Assembly: GCA_964504155.1 (NCBI GenBank) | Contig: CAZDCZ010000031.1 | Location: forward strand, 1-32,553 | Length of the DNA stretch: 32,553 nucleotides | Direction: 5' to 3' | Source of the DNA: CAZDCZ01 sp964504155 | GTDB taxonomy: Bacteria; Bacteroidota; Bacteroidia; Bacteroidales; UBA12077 | In this document: piece by piece, positions 1 through 9,106 of the stretch | Numbering within the stretch: position 1 is the stretch's first letter | Layout: the number at the start of each line of letters is the position of its first letter | The notes under the pieces: generated by a model | Database searches by the model: none | Told to the model about the DNA's origin: nothing | Seen by the model: the letters and a program-made list of their open reading frames with translations, nothing else | Program-made: the position numbers and the translations under genes

Positions 1-1
1 A

Positions 2-776
2 GAAAGTGGTTTAAAGCGAAGAAATAAATCTTCGAAGTTAAATAATACTTAAGTAATTACAATTTAAATTGCCTTTCATTTAGGTGGTTTTAGAAATCTT
101 AAACATTTCTATATCAATTATGAGCAAAAGCATCTAACAAAAGAGTTTCCGCAAACAGTATCCTACAACAGGTTTGTAGAATTGCAACAAAAATCTCTTC
201 TTCCAACGACTCTATTTTTAAAAGTTTCTCAACTTGAAAATAGTACAGGCATTTCATTTGTAGATCCCATACTTATAAGGGTTTGCAAGAATAAAAAAAA
301 TATTTAATCATAAAGTTTTTGAAGGGATAGCAGCGCGAGGTAAATCAACCATGGGATATTTCTCTGAATTCAAATTGCACATAGCAGTCAATGATATGAG
401 TAAAATTATTAATTTTGTAATTACCCATAGAAATGTTGATGACAGACAAGCTTTAAAAAATGAAAACTTTCTTAAAAAAGTTGCCGGAAAGTTATTTGCT
501 GATAAAAGATATGTGTCTCAGAAACTATCTAAGACACTGTTTGTTGACGGAATACAGCTCGTTACCGGTATTAGGAATAATACAAAAAATCAATTAATAA
601 CTATGTTTGATAAGATAATGCTTCGGAAATGAGCTATAATTGAAACCATAAATGATGAATTGAAAAACATTTGTCAAATTGAACATTCAAGACATAGAAG
701 TTTTGTAAATTTCTTGACTAATATGATTTCAGGCTTATTAGCTTACTCTTTTTTACCAAAAAAAACCTTGTATTAA
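2..776 (+). pseudogene. IS982-family transposase remnant, truncated at the window edge
   Basis: Reading across frames recovers a transposase of the IS982 type. The first part (frame starting at 2) gives FHLGGFRNLKHFYINYE, VSYNRFVELQQ and GISFVDPILIRVCKNK. After a frameshift near 290-306 the second part gives GKSTMGYFSEFKLHI and VTHRNVDDRQAL-like segments, and then the ending DELKNICQIEHSRHRSF. In-frame stops lie at 50-52 and 65-67, with another TGA at 630-632. The reading ends at TAA 774-776. The open stretch 351-632 is only the middle of this gene, not a separate gene. The N-terminus lies outside the window. The family call rests on remembered motifs of IS982 transposases (the GISFVD and RNVDDR regions); the decay is directly visible. 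The element can no longer move by itself. Confidence 0.85.
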
Positions 777-828
777 ATATGAAACAATGAAAACTTATGG
801 ACAACTATCTATTTTTTTAAATAATTAC

Positions 829-846
829 TTATGTCGAACTCAGGTT
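829..846 (+). repeat. Possible right terminal repeat of the IS982-type remnant
   Basis: About 55 bases after the transposase remnant lies TTATGTCGAACTCAGGTT. IS982-family elements end shortly after the transposase stop in an inverted repeat, and this stretch resembles ends I recall for Bacteroidetes members. The left end is outside the window, so the inverted copy cannot be checked. This is a weak call. Confidence 0.35.
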
Positions 847-948
847 AATAATGTCTTATAAAATATTTATAATCACATAAACCTTTATTTTAGGTAATGC
901 AAAAGCTCTGTCTGAAATTAATCCGAAAAATTCACGAATTTTTAGCGA

Positions 949-1083
949 TTAAGAAATACTAACAAATTTAGAGTTTTTAAGACCCCTAAATTTGGGCATT
1001 TCTAAATCGGGATTATCCGTATTACTTTCCCTACCCATCGCACATTCATACAATTCGTTACACTTTTGTATAAATAATGCGAG
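949..1083 (-). pseudogene. Unrecognised coding remnant, C-terminal end only
   Basis: On the minus strand a 44-codon open stretch between two in-frame TAA stops (1086-1084 and 951-949) has a protein-like composition. It includes LFIQKCNELYECAMGRESN and then DNPDLEMPKFRGLKNSKF. The mix of charged, Cys, Gly and Pro residues differs from the Lys/Asn/Ile-rich junk that AT-rich DNA usually gives. There is no plausible start codon near its beginning. I do not recognise the family. It is probably the tail of a gene destroyed together with, or by, the neighbouring IS element. Confidence 0.4.
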
Positions 1084-1220
1084 TTAAGAATTAAGTTTTA
1101 AATGTTCAAAAACAATGCTTGAAAATTTTAAATTAAACCAAATTCTTAGTAAAAAAATAAAAAATAAACTGCACAATATTCGATATTTAGCAAATCTGTA
1201 TTCTTCCGTAATTATTCTCA

Positions 1221-1287
1221 AAATGAGATGTTTCGACAAGCTCAACATTAAATAAACAACTTGAAACTTTACTTTTTTGACACCCTC
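1221..1287 (+). repeat. Half copy of the dispersed MITE-like repeat
   Basis: The first 56 bases match 22067-22122 at 54 positions by my count. The copy ends in TTTTTTGACACCCTC, whose reverse complement resembles the left end of the copy at 21975. The left half of the element is missing here, so this is a truncated copy. Confidence 0.75.
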
Positions 1288-1313
1288 TTACAAATAAAAT
1301 TATTATTTATAAA

Positions 1314-3365
1314 TCAATTCACATAGCCTCCATTTTGCACTTCTTTATCGGGTTGAATAAAACTAAGTACTCCATCGGAATTTTCTGCCATTAACAACAT
1401 TCCTTGCGATTCTATTCCTTTAATTTTTCGTGGCTCTAGATTAATTAAAATACTAACTTGTTTTCCGATAATCTCTTCGGGCTTATAATATTCGGCAATA
1501 CCTGAAACTACAATACGTTTATCTATTCCTGTATCGACAAGAATTTTAAGAAGTTTTTTTGTTTTAGCAACTTTTTCGGCTTCAAGAATTGTTCCTATAC
1601 GAATATCCATTTTGCCAAAATCGTCGAAAACAATATTCTCTTTTTGCTCTTCGGGTATATAGTTATTTTTTTCGTTAGCAAGTTTCGAATCTTGTAATTT
1701 TTGCAGTTGTTTTTCTATTTCTTCTTTTTCAATTTTCTCGAAAAGCAATTCCGATTTATTTAAAATATGTCCTACTTCGAGCAAATCTGCTCTACCTGCT
1801 TTTTCCCAAGCTATTTTATCGATATTTAAAAACTCCCTAAGCTTTTCGGCAGTAAATGGCATAAAAGGCTCGATAATTACAGATAAATTTGCACATATCT
1901 GTAAGGCAATATTTAGTATTGTTTTAACTCTTTCCTCATCGGTTTTAATAACTTTCCACGGTTCTGTATCGGCTAAATATTTATTTCCAAGACGCGCCAT
2001 ATCCATAGCAAATTTAATAGCTTCGCGGAAACGATAAGTCTCAATACTTTTTTCTAGTTTAGCTTTTATATTCGATATCTCACTAATTGTTTCTTTATCG
2101 AAATTGCTTAATTCTCCCTTTTCGGGAATAATATTATCGAAATATTTTTTAGTAAGCACTAATGCTCTATTCACAAAATTCCCGAAAACAGCAACTAATT
2201 CGTTATTATTTCTATTTTGAAAATCTTTCCAAGTAAAATCAGTATCTTTCTGTTCGGGAGAATTTGCACAAATAGAATATCTTAAAACATCTTGTTTCCC
2301 GGGAAAATCTTCGAGATATTCGTGAACCCAAACAGCCCAATTTCGTGATGTTGACAATTTACTGCCTTCGATATTTAAAAATTCGTTAGCCGGAATATTC
2401 TTTGGTAAAATATAATTACCATGCGCTTTTAACATTGACGGAAAAATAAGACAATGAAAAACAATATTGTCTTTTCCAATAAAATGAATTAACTCGGTAT
2501 CTTCGTCTTGCCAATATTTTTTCCAATCTTTATTATTTTCTTTAGCCCATTGTTTTGTTGCCGAAATATAACCAATTGGGGCATCGAACCATACATAAAG
2601 TACTTTTCCTTCCGAACCTTCAACCGGAACCGGCACTCCCCAATTTAAGTCGCGAGTAACGGCACGAGGTCTTAATCCCGAATTTAACCACGACTTACAC
2701 TGACCATATACATTCGATTTCCAATCGCTCTTATGACTATCGACCCATTCTTCCAGCCATGTATCTTGATATTTATCTAAAGGTAAATACCAATGTTTCG
2801 TTTTCTTTAATACAGGTTTATTCCCGCTAATTGTAGATTTTGGATTAATTAATTCCTTCGGACTAAGACTTGTGCCACATTGCTCGCACTGATCGCCATA
2901 GGCTCCATCGAAATTACATTTCGGACATGTTCCTACAATATATCTATCCGATAGAAATTGTTTTTCTTGTTCGTCGTAATATTGTTCTTCTTCTTTTTCA
3001 ATAAATTCGCCTTTATCATATAAATCTTTGAAAAATTCAGAAGCTGTCTCGTGATGTAATTTATCTGATGTACGATAATAAATATCGAAAGCAATTCCTA
3101 AATCTTTAAAAGCCTTTTTATTTATTTTATGATATCTATCGACAATATCTTGAGGGCTTACACCTTCTTTTTTTGCTCTTAGAGTAATTGGAACCCCATG
3201 TTCGTCCGATCCACAAATAAATGCAACATCATTCCCTTTTAACTTTAAATAGCGAACAAAAATATCGGCAGGCAAATATGCTCCGGCAATATGACCAATA
3301 TGTAACGGACCATTAGAATATGGTAAAGCCGAAGTTATTAAGTATCTTTTATTTTCCCCCATCAT
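1314..3365 (-). CDS. metG: Methionyl-tRNA synthetase
   Basis: Charges tRNA-Met with methionine (class I aminoacyl-tRNA synthetase, cytosolic). About 683 residues from the chosen start. The HIGH motif is LHIGH near residue 22-25. A zinc knuckle CPKC...CEQC lies near residues 146-162, and the KMSKS-type loop reads KLSTS. The C-terminal ~110 residues form the OB-fold tRNA-binding domain (MDIRIGTILEAEKV, NLEPRKIKGIESQGM), as in the long MetG type. The open frame extends 36 codons further upstream to 3473, but that extension has no family similarity and contains a TATATTTG promoter box (3407-3400). I therefore take the ATG at 3365 or the adjacent one at 3362 as the start. It is divergent from ldcA. 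Confidence 0.97.
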   Translation of the reverse strand: MMGENKRYLITSALPYSNGPLHIGHIAGAYLPADIFVRYLKLKGNDVAFICGSDEHGVPITLRAKKEGVSPQDIVDRYHKINKKAFKDLGIAFDIYYRTSDKLHHETASEFFKDLYDKGEFIEKEEEQYYDEQEKQFLSDRYIVGTCPKCNFDGAYGDQCEQCGTSLSPKELINPKSTISGNKPVLKKTKHWYLPLDKYQDTWLEEWVDSHKSDWKSNVYGQCKSWLNSGLRPRAVTRDLNWGVPVPVEGSEGKVLYVWFDAPIGYISATKQWAKENNKDWKKYWQDEDTELIHFIGKDNIVFHCLIFPSMLKAHGNYILPKNIPANEFLNIEGSKLSTSRNWAVWVHEYLEDFPGKQDVLRYSICANSPEQKDTDFTWKDFQNRNNNELVAVFGNFVNRALVLTKKYFDNIIPEKGELSNFDKETISEISNIKAKLEKSIETYRFREAIKFAMDMARLGNKYLADTEPWKVIKTDEERVKTILNIALQICANLSVIIEPFMPFTAEKLREFLNIDKIAWEKAGRADLLEVGHILNKSELLFEKIEKEEIEKQLQKLQDSKLANEKNNYIPEEQKENIVFDDFGKMDIRIGTILEAEKVAKTKKLLKILVDTGIDKRIVVSGIAEYYKPEEIIGKQVSILINLEPRKIKGIESQGMLLMAENSDGVLSFIQPDKEVQNGGYVN

Positions 3366-3399
3366 GCAAAATTTATATGTATTCAACTTTTCTAATTTG

Positions 3400-3407
3400 C
3401 AAATATA
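3400..3407 (-). promoter_or_regulatory. -7 box of the metG promoter
   Basis: On the minus strand this reads TATATTTG, an exact match to the Bacteroidetes -7 box TAnnTTTG. I do not see a well-spaced -33 TTG. Its position about 35 bases before the ATG at 3365 argues against the longer open frame being translated. Confidence 0.5.
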
Positions 3408-3465
3408 CTTAAGATTATGTTTTATACTATAATGTTTAAAACATAATAAAACGATATTATAAAAA

Positions 3466-3496
3466 TTTGTCAATTGTTACATTATTAATAACTTTG
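3466..3496 (+). promoter_or_regulatory. Bacteroidetes-type promoter of ldcA
   Basis: TTTG at 3466-3469, a 19-base spacer, then TAACTTTG at 3489-3496. This is a complete match to the primary-sigma consensus of Bacteroidetes. Transcription would start near 3503, about 50 bases before the ldcA ATG. Confidence 0.75.
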
Positions 3497-3555
3497 AATA
3501 AACTATTGTTCTTTTCTTTTAAGAGACACAAATTTAAAATTTATTTTATAAATAT

Positions 3556-4455
3556 ATGATTACTCCGGCATTCCTAAAAAAAGGCAATAAAATTGGTATT
3601 GTTGCACCTGCGCGAAAAATTTCTTTACAAGAAATTACTCCTGCAATAAAAATTATAGAAAGTTGGGGTTTCGATGTCGTGCTTGGAAAAAACCTTTTTA
3701 AATCGAAAAACCAATTTGCAGGAACCGATAAAGAACGTACAGACGATATGCAAGAAATGCTAGATAATAAAGAAATTAAAGCAATATTTTGTGCTCGCGG
3801 TGGTTACGGAACTATACAAATTCTTGAATATTTTAATTTCGACAAATTTATTAAATCGCCAAAATGGCTTATTGGTTATAGCGATATTACAGTATTACAC
3901 TCGTATATTAATTCTGTTTTAAAAATAGAAACTTTACACGCTTCTATGCCAATAAATTTTGCAAATAACAATAATAAATCGCTAGAATTATTAAAATCAA
4001 CTTTAACCGGAAATAAACTTTCGTATAAAGTAAATGCACATAAATTTAATAAATCCGGAACAGCTATAGCCGAAATTGTTGGAGGAAATTTATCGGTTTT
4101 ATACAGTATTGCCGGAACAAAATACGATATAGAAACAAATAATAAAATTCTTTTTATCGAAGATTTAGACGAATATTTATATCACATAGATAGAATGATG
4201 ATGAATCTGAAATTAAGTGGAAAATTAAACAACTTAAAAGGACTTATTATTGGAGGAATGAATGATATGAATGATAATAAAATACCATATGGCAAGTCTG
4301 CCTATCAAATAGTATACGATATAATAAAAGATTACAATTTTCCCGTATGTTTCGACTTTAAAGCCGGACACATTGAACCTAACCTACCAATTATTTTGGG
4401 AAGAAAAATATCGTTAAATATTAATAAAAATGTAATTATTGAGTTTATGAATTAA
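3556..4455 (+). CDS. ldcA: LD-carboxypeptidase (peptidase family S66)
   Basis: Cleaves the terminal D-alanine from murein tetrapeptides during peptidoglycan recycling in the cytoplasm (family knowledge). 299 residues, the usual length. The N-terminus PAFLKKGNKIGIVAPARKIS is typical. ARGGYG near residue 80-85 precedes the nucleophile serine in GYSD (about Ser109). The second half holds FIEDLDEYLYHIDRM with the acidic partner and AGHIEPNLPIILG with the catalytic histidine. The Ser-Glu-His set therefore looks complete. No signal peptide is seen. A good promoter lies upstream. The stop overlaps the stop end of the converging gene at 4445 by 11 bases. MccF-like immunity peptidases are in the same family but less likely here. 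Confidence 0.93.
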   Translation: MITPAFLKKGNKIGIVAPARKISLQEITPAIKIIESWGFDVVLGKNLFKSKNQFAGTDKERTDDMQEMLDNKEIKAIFCARGGYGTIQILEYFNFDKFIKSPKWLIGYSDITVLHSYINSVLKIETLHASMPINFANNNNKSLELLKSTLTGNKLSYKVNAHKFNKSGTAIAEIVGGNLSVLYSIAGTKYDIETNNKILFIEDLDEYLYHIDRMMMNLKLSGKLNNLKGLIIGGMNDMNDNKIPYGKSAYQIVYDIIKDYNFPVCFDFKAGHIEPNLPIILGRKISLNINKNVIIEFMN

Positions 4456-5086
4456 TAATTCTAACTTCTTTATAATCGGATGGAATTATAAAAACAGAAT
4501 TATTAATATTTTCGGGCTTAATTTTAACAACCTCTATCCTATTTTTTTCTTTTCGCAACAATGTTCTTTCAACAGTAAGCATAGGGAAAAAACCGTAACT
4601 TTCAGATATCCGACTAAAAAACATGAAATTCTCATTTGTTCTATTTAATATCTTAACTAATTTTTCGAAAAAATATAAATCATTACTCGTTACCCAAAAT
4701 GCAATTTCTGTATTCTTTTTTGTGTTTTTTACTCTCCATTGATAACACTTAAATCCATTAACCATACGATTATTACTCGATTTTATTACCATATAATTAT
4801 GTAAATCATTATTTACAGATTTTACTTTAATATTAGCATATGCCTTATTTTTAGAATCTAAAACAAAAACCGTTTCCTTATCAGTATCTATTAAAAGAGA
4901 TTTTAATAGTTTATTTTCTTTATTAAACTCGTCTATTCGAACATTTTGATTTTTTACTTTATAAGTATAATAAAATGTGTTATAACAATTTTTTTCAACA
5001 ATATTTATACTCCCTTCGAATGAATTTACATCATTTCTTAAAAAGGAAACTGCAAATAACAATATGCTTAAAATTAATTGATTCAT
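4445..5086 (-). CDS. Exported protein of unknown function, DUF4412-like
   Basis: 213 residues. The N-terminus (MNQLILSILLFAVSFL) looks like a signal peptide without a lipobox cysteine. The rest is beta-rich: GSINIVEKN, then short strands around VFVLDSKNKAYANI, VNGFKCYQWRV and IAFWVTSNDLYFF. This pattern of residues modified in a hydrophobic-cup fold recalls the DUF4412/LolA-like periplasmic proteins of Bacteroidetes, but I cannot confirm it without a profile search. It converges on ldcA with an 11-base overlap of the 3' ends and is divergent from yraN. No clear promoter was found. Real gene: high confidence; family: moderate. Confidence 0.7.
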   Translation of the reverse strand: MNQLILSILLFAVSFLRNDVNSFEGSINIVEKNCYNTFYYTYKVKNQNVRIDEFNKENKLLKSLLIDTDKETVFVLDSKNKAYANIKVKSVNNDLHNYMVIKSSNNRMVNGFKCYQWRVKNTKKNTEIAFWVTSNDLYFFEKLVKILNRTNENFMFFSRISESYGFFPMLTVERTLLRKEKNRIEVVKIKPENINNSVFIIPSDYKEVRIINS

Positions 5087-5156
5087 TAGTAAAAAAAATG
5101 TTACTTTTATATTTTTATAATATATGAAAAAAAACTAGTAATGTCAAATTTATTTT

Positions 5157-5522
5157 ATGGCACAACACAACATTACCGGTATTAACGGAGAGAAACAAGC
5201 AGCTAAATTCCTGTCCGATAACGGTTATATTATACTAGAAACTAATTGGCGACACAGGAAAAAAGAAATTGATATAATTGCTAAAATCGATAAGCTAATT
5301 GTTATTGTAGAAGTTAAAACCAGAAGCAGCGAATATTTCGAAAATCCCAAAGAAGCCGTAACAAAAAAAAAACAAAAATTTATTATCGAAGCTGCCGATG
5401 CTTATGCTCAAGAATTTGATATAGATCTGGAATTTCGCTTCGACATTATATCGATACTATTAAAAAACAACAAATATGAAATTGAGCACATTATAGATGC
5501 TTTTCAAGCAAGTTTATTATAA
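5157..5522 (+). CDS. yraN: YraN/UPF0102 family endonuclease-like protein
   Basis: 121 residues, the normal size for UPF0102. The sequence shows the restriction-endonuclease-like core: GEKQAAKFL at the N-terminus, NWRHRKKEIDIIA (acidic metal ligand) and IVIVEVKTRSS (the ExK motif), then the PKEAVTKKKQ basic segment. The biological role is not settled; Holliday-junction-related or nuclease functions have been proposed for the family. The gene is followed after 33 bases by the Wzi-like gene on the same strand, so the two may be co-transcribed. Confidence 0.92.
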   Translation: MAQHNITGINGEKQAAKFLSDNGYIILETNWRHRKKEIDIIAKIDKLIVIVEVKTRSSEYFENPKEAVTKKKQKFIIEAADAYAQEFDIDLEFRFDIISILLKNNKYEIEHIIDAFQASLL

Positions 5523-5555
5523 AATATTATTTTTAACAATATATTCCCATTATCG

Positions 5556-7166
5556 ATGAGAAAATTATTTACACTATTGCTCCTTCTATCACTCAATTTT
5601 TGTGGATATACTCAAGAAGTATATCATCATATCTCGAACACATCGATTTACGAATTTCTCGACGAGATGGCAACACTTAAAGTAATAGAACTAAACTCTG
5701 CTATAAAACCATATTCGAGAATATTTATAGCACAGAAACTCTATGCTATACAAAATAGCAATTGCGAATTAAATAAACGACAAAAAAAAGAATTGGAATT
5801 TTATCTAAAAGATTTTAATAAAGAAATTAAACCAAATAAGAATTATAATAAACGTTTAGATTTATATAATTATAAAGATTCTCTTTTCTCGCTAACAATA
5901 AATCCTATTGGGGGTATAGAATACCTTATGAACGACAGTGGTAGTTATCATCATCGATGGAACGGAGCTGAAGCATGGGCATATATAGGTAAACATTTTG
6001 GTGTATACGCCAGCTTACGCGACAATCACGAAACTACAGTATTAACACGAGAAAACACATTAAATCAACGAATGGGCGGAAATTACAAATTCCCATCTGA
6101 TGGCGGTATCGATTATAGCGAAATGCGTGGTGGAATAACTTACTCGTGGAACTGGGGTGCAGTATCTATTGTAAAAGATAATTTCGAATGGGGAACAAAT
6201 TATAATGGAGCAAATATTTTCTCGGGACGTACACCTTCTTTTGCTCAAATAAAATTTCGTTTAAAACCAACAGAGTGGTTCGAGTTTAATTATATTCACG
6301 GCTGGTTGGTATCGGAAGTAGTTGATAGTGCAAACAGCTATATCTTTACAAATTCGTACGGCACCAACAGACGAGATGTATTTCACGATAAATATATTGC
6401 TGCAAATATGTTTACCTTAACTCCTTTTAAAAATTTTAAAGCTTCGTTCGGAAATTCAGTAATATATAGCGACGATGGTGTAAAATTACAATATCTTATT
6501 CCCATAATGTTTTACAAATCGGTTGACCACACATACAATGCCACCGACAGTAAAGGACGTAATGTAGGACAGAATTCGCAGATGTTTTTAGATATTAGTT
6601 CGCGAAATATAAAAAAACTACATCTGTATTCTACGCTTTTTGTTGACGAATTGTCGGTTTCGCGCTTTTTTAACGACGAGGAATCGAATTTTTGGAGCTT
6701 AAAACTTGGCTTACAAATTGCCGACCTTATTCCGAATACATTTATTACTGCCGAATATACTAAAAGCACACCATTAACTTATAAGCACAACATTCCTACA
6801 ACCACTTTCGAAAGTAACGGCTATAATCTGGGGCACTACCTAATGGACAACAGTAAAGAATTATATTTTGCTGTAAATATTAAACCTATTAAAGGATTAA
6901 ATATTAAGATTGATTATCTAGATGCTAAAAAAGGAAAAGACTACGACAGTCTTGGAGGCGATCGCTTAGGACTACCTTTTATTGACTCAACGGAATGGGA
7001 AAACAAATCGTTCTCGGTACAAGCAAAATACCAAATAATAAACGATGGATATATTTTTATTAAATATTTAAACAGCAATATCCAAGGCGATTTAAATACT
7101 TACACTCCCGACATGTTCCACGGGAAACAAAACACATTGTCGATGGGAATAAATTACGGATTTTAA
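5556..7166 (+). CDS. Capsule assembly Wzi-like outer-membrane beta-barrel protein
   Basis: 536 residues with a signal peptide (MRKLFTLLLLLSLNFCGYTQ). A short helical N-terminal region (STSIYEFLDEMATLKVIELNSA) precedes a long series of amphipathic strands rich in Tyr, Trp, Asn and Gly. The strands include IGKHFGVYASLRDN, YSWNWGAVSIVKDNFEWG and FKNFKASFGNSVIYSDDG. The chain ends in the aromatic TLSMGINYGF expected for an outer-membrane barrel. This arrangement matches the Bacteroidetes proteins assigned to the capsule-assembly Wzi family, which in enterobacteria help tether capsule to the cell surface. No capsule genes lie beside it, so its exact ligand is unknown. A strong hairpin follows the gene. 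Confidence 0.8.
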   Translation: MRKLFTLLLLLSLNFCGYTQEVYHHISNTSIYEFLDEMATLKVIELNSAIKPYSRIFIAQKLYAIQNSNCELNKRQKKELEFYLKDFNKEIKPNKNYNKRLDLYNYKDSLFSLTINPIGGIEYLMNDSGSYHHRWNGAEAWAYIGKHFGVYASLRDNHETTVLTRENTLNQRMGGNYKFPSDGGIDYSEMRGGITYSWNWGAVSIVKDNFEWGTNYNGANIFSGRTPSFAQIKFRLKPTEWFEFNYIHGWLVSEVVDSANSYIFTNSYGTNRRDVFHDKYIAANMFTLTPFKNFKASFGNSVIYSDDGVKLQYLIPIMFYKSVDHTYNATDSKGRNVGQNSQMFLDISSRNIKKLHLYSTLFVDELSVSRFFNDEESNFWSLKLGLQIADLIPNTFITAEYTKSTPLTYKHNIPTTTFESNGYNLGHYLMDNSKELYFAVNIKPIKGLNIKIDYLDAKKGKDYDSLGGDRLGLPFIDSTEWENKSFSVQAKYQIINDGYIFIKYLNSNIQGDLNTYTPDMFHGKQNTLSMGINYGF

Positions 7167-7281
7167 TGGGGCTTTTAGTAATATTCGGTCTCAGTAAGAA
7201 TCTAAATATTTACATATTCAAAACAAAAGCAATAACAGAAAAATTCACGCCCTGATGCCCTGATTATCAATAACAAAAAAA

Positions 7282-7307
7282 CATCCTATAAATTAAATTA
7301 TAGGATG
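7282..7307. terminator. Bidirectional terminator between the Wzi-like gene and cysS
   Basis: CATCCTATA (7282-7290) pairs perfectly with TATAGGATG (7299-7307) around an 8-base loop. An A-run lies on the left (7274-7280) and a T-run on the right (7312-7320). It can end transcription from both converging genes. Confidence 0.85.
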
Positions 7308-7336
7308 CTGGTTTTTATTTTAAATTTTTGGGAATG

Positions 7337-8806
7337 CTAATTTTCAAATTCCCATTCGAATCCATCTTTTTTATCGCGAACAACAATTCCTTTTTCGGCA
7401 AGTTGATAGCGTATTTTATCGGACAATTCGAAATTCTTATTTGCTTTTGCTTCTAAACGTATATTTAAAAGCATGTCTATTAATTCGCCGCTAATAGAAT
7501 TTTCGCTACTTTCCTTTTCTTCATTTACTAATCCCAAGATATCGTAAACAAATGTATTATATAATTTTTCTAGTTTCTCGATATTTTCTTTATCAATCTC
7601 TAATTCTCCTGAATATACCGAATTAATTATTTTTACAATATCGAAAAGATGCGAAATTAGTATCGGAGTATTAAGATCATCGCTAATTGCATTATAACAT
7701 TTCTGTTCGTACTCATCGATATTTACCATCGATTTATTACCGGCAACTAATTTCTTTAATGTTTCTCCGGCTTTTAACAATTTGTGAAGTCCCTTTTCTG
7801 CTGCCATTAATGCTTCGTTAGAAAAATCGACAGTACTACGATAATGTGCCTGCAAAATAAAGAAACGGATAGTCATTGGACTATAAGCCTGATTTAACAC
7901 TTCATTCTCGCCTGTATATAATTCGTAAAGAGTAATAAAATTACCTAAGGATTTTCCCATTTTTTGTCCGTTAACAGTAATCATATTGTTATGCATCCAA
8001 TATTTTACCGATTCCTCGCCATTTGCAGCTGTTGATTGTGCTATTTCACATTCGTGATGCGGAAACAAAAGGTCTAATCCTCCCCCATGAATATCGAATT
8101 TCTCTCCAAGATATTTTGTACTCATAACCGAACATTCAAGATGCCATCCCGGAAATCCATCGCTCCATTCCGACGGCCAACGCATTATATGTTCGGGGCT
8201 TGCTTTTTTCCAAAGAGCAAAATCAAAAGGGTTTCTTTTTTCGCTTTGTCCGTCAAGAACACGAGTATTCGACAATAAATCTTCTAACTTACGACCTGAA
8301 AGTTTTCCGTAATTGTAATTTTTATTATATTTCTCTACATCGAAATATACTGATCCGTTAATCTCGTACCCATATCCATTTTTAAGGATTTTTTTCACCA
8401 TTTCTTGCTGCTCGATAATATGTCCCGATGCTTTTGGTTCGATACTTGGACGAAGAACATTTAAAGAATCCATATTCTCATGGTATCTATTTGTAAAATA
8501 TTCTACTACTTCCATTGGTTCAAGTTGTTCTAGGCGAGCTTTTTTTTCGATTTTATCTTCACCCGAATCAGCATCGTTTTCTAAATGTCCAACATCGGTA
8601 ATATTACGAACATACCTAACTTTATAAGCTAAGTGTTGTAAATATCGAAATAAAAGATCGAAAGTAATTGCAGGGCGAGCATGCCCCAAATGCGCATCGC
8701 CATATACAGTTGGCCCACATACATACATTCCAACATAAGGAGAATTATTTGGTATAAATTTTTCCTTTTTTCTACTTAGCGTATTATAAATAGTAAGGTC
8801 TTTCAT
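7337..8806 (-). CDS. cysS: Cysteinyl-tRNA synthetase
   Basis: Charges tRNA-Cys (class I synthetase, cytosolic). 489 residues, normal length. The N-terminus has zinc ligand Cys30 (MYVCGPTVYGDAHLGHARP) and the HIGH motif as HLGH at 39-42. WHLECSVMS and FPHHECEIAQS supply the further zinc ligands. The KMSKS loop reads KMGKS in GQKMGKSLGNF. The C-terminal part has the helical DALR-like region. It converges on the Wzi-like gene with a shared hairpin terminator. No well-formed promoter could be pinned down upstream of 8806. Confidence 0.97.
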   Translation of the reverse strand: MKDLTIYNTLSRKKEKFIPNNSPYVGMYVCGPTVYGDAHLGHARPAITFDLLFRYLQHLAYKVRYVRNITDVGHLENDADSGEDKIEKKARLEQLEPMEVVEYFTNRYHENMDSLNVLRPSIEPKASGHIIEQQEMVKKILKNGYGYEINGSVYFDVEKYNKNYNYGKLSGRKLEDLLSNTRVLDGQSEKRNPFDFALWKKASPEHIMRWPSEWSDGFPGWHLECSVMSTKYLGEKFDIHGGGLDLLFPHHECEIAQSTAANGEESVKYWMHNNMITVNGQKMGKSLGNFITLYELYTGENEVLNQAYSPMTIRFFILQAHYRSTVDFSNEALMAAEKGLHKLLKAGETLKKLVAGNKSMVNIDEYEQKCYNAISDDLNTPILISHLFDIVKIINSVYSGELEIDKENIEKLEKLYNTFVYDILGLVNEEKESSENSISGELIDMLLNIRLEAKANKNFELSDKIRYQLAEKGIVVRDKKDGFEWEFEN

Positions 8807-9106
8807 GTTCTTATTTTTTACTGTTAATACATTTCTAAATTCAATAGTTTTATGAAAAACGCAATAATTTAAAAACTCAAAACAAATTCAATTATCATAT
8901 AGAACTTACTATACATAATTTGTTCTGATAATTTACAATTATTAATATCGAATTTAAAGCACAAAATTAATAATATTGTTAAGAAAAGTAATAAAAATAC
9001 ATTCATATATACATATTTGCATTTAAAATAATGTTTTTTATCTTTACAAGGTATCTGTAATATATTTTTTAAAATATTACTAAACAGAAACCAATAATCA
9101 TAATAT
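8807..9106. other. Intergenic region between divergent cysS and the acyl-CoA ligase
   Basis: 300 AT-rich bases. It contains the ligase promoter (9016-9046). A minus-strand open frame across 8869-9135 is low-complexity and overlaps the ligase start, so I do not call it a gene. Nothing else is seen. Confidence 0.6.
9016..9046 (+). promoter_or_regulatory. Bacteroidetes-type promoter of the acyl-CoA ligase
   Basis: TTTG at 9016-9019, a 19-base spacer, then TATCTTTA at 9039-9046, which matches TAnnTTTG except for the last base. It lies about 60 bases before the ATG at 9107. Confidence 0.6.

Larger units (their letters stand above)
777..1313. other. Gene-free decayed stretch between the IS remnant and metG
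   Basis: These 537 bases hold no intact gene. They contain the possible IS end (829-846), a short minus-strand coding remnant (949-1083) and a half copy of a dispersed repeat (1221-1287). The rest is AT-rich and I see nothing else in it. Confidence 0.7.

Noticed and set aside
351..632. A 93-codon open frame as an independent gene
   Set aside because: It continues the transposase sequence from both sides once the frameshift and stop are read through, so it is the middle of a pseudogene.
3366..3473. The longer metG start
   Set aside because: The extra residues have no family similarity and the region contains a perfect TATATTTG promoter box.
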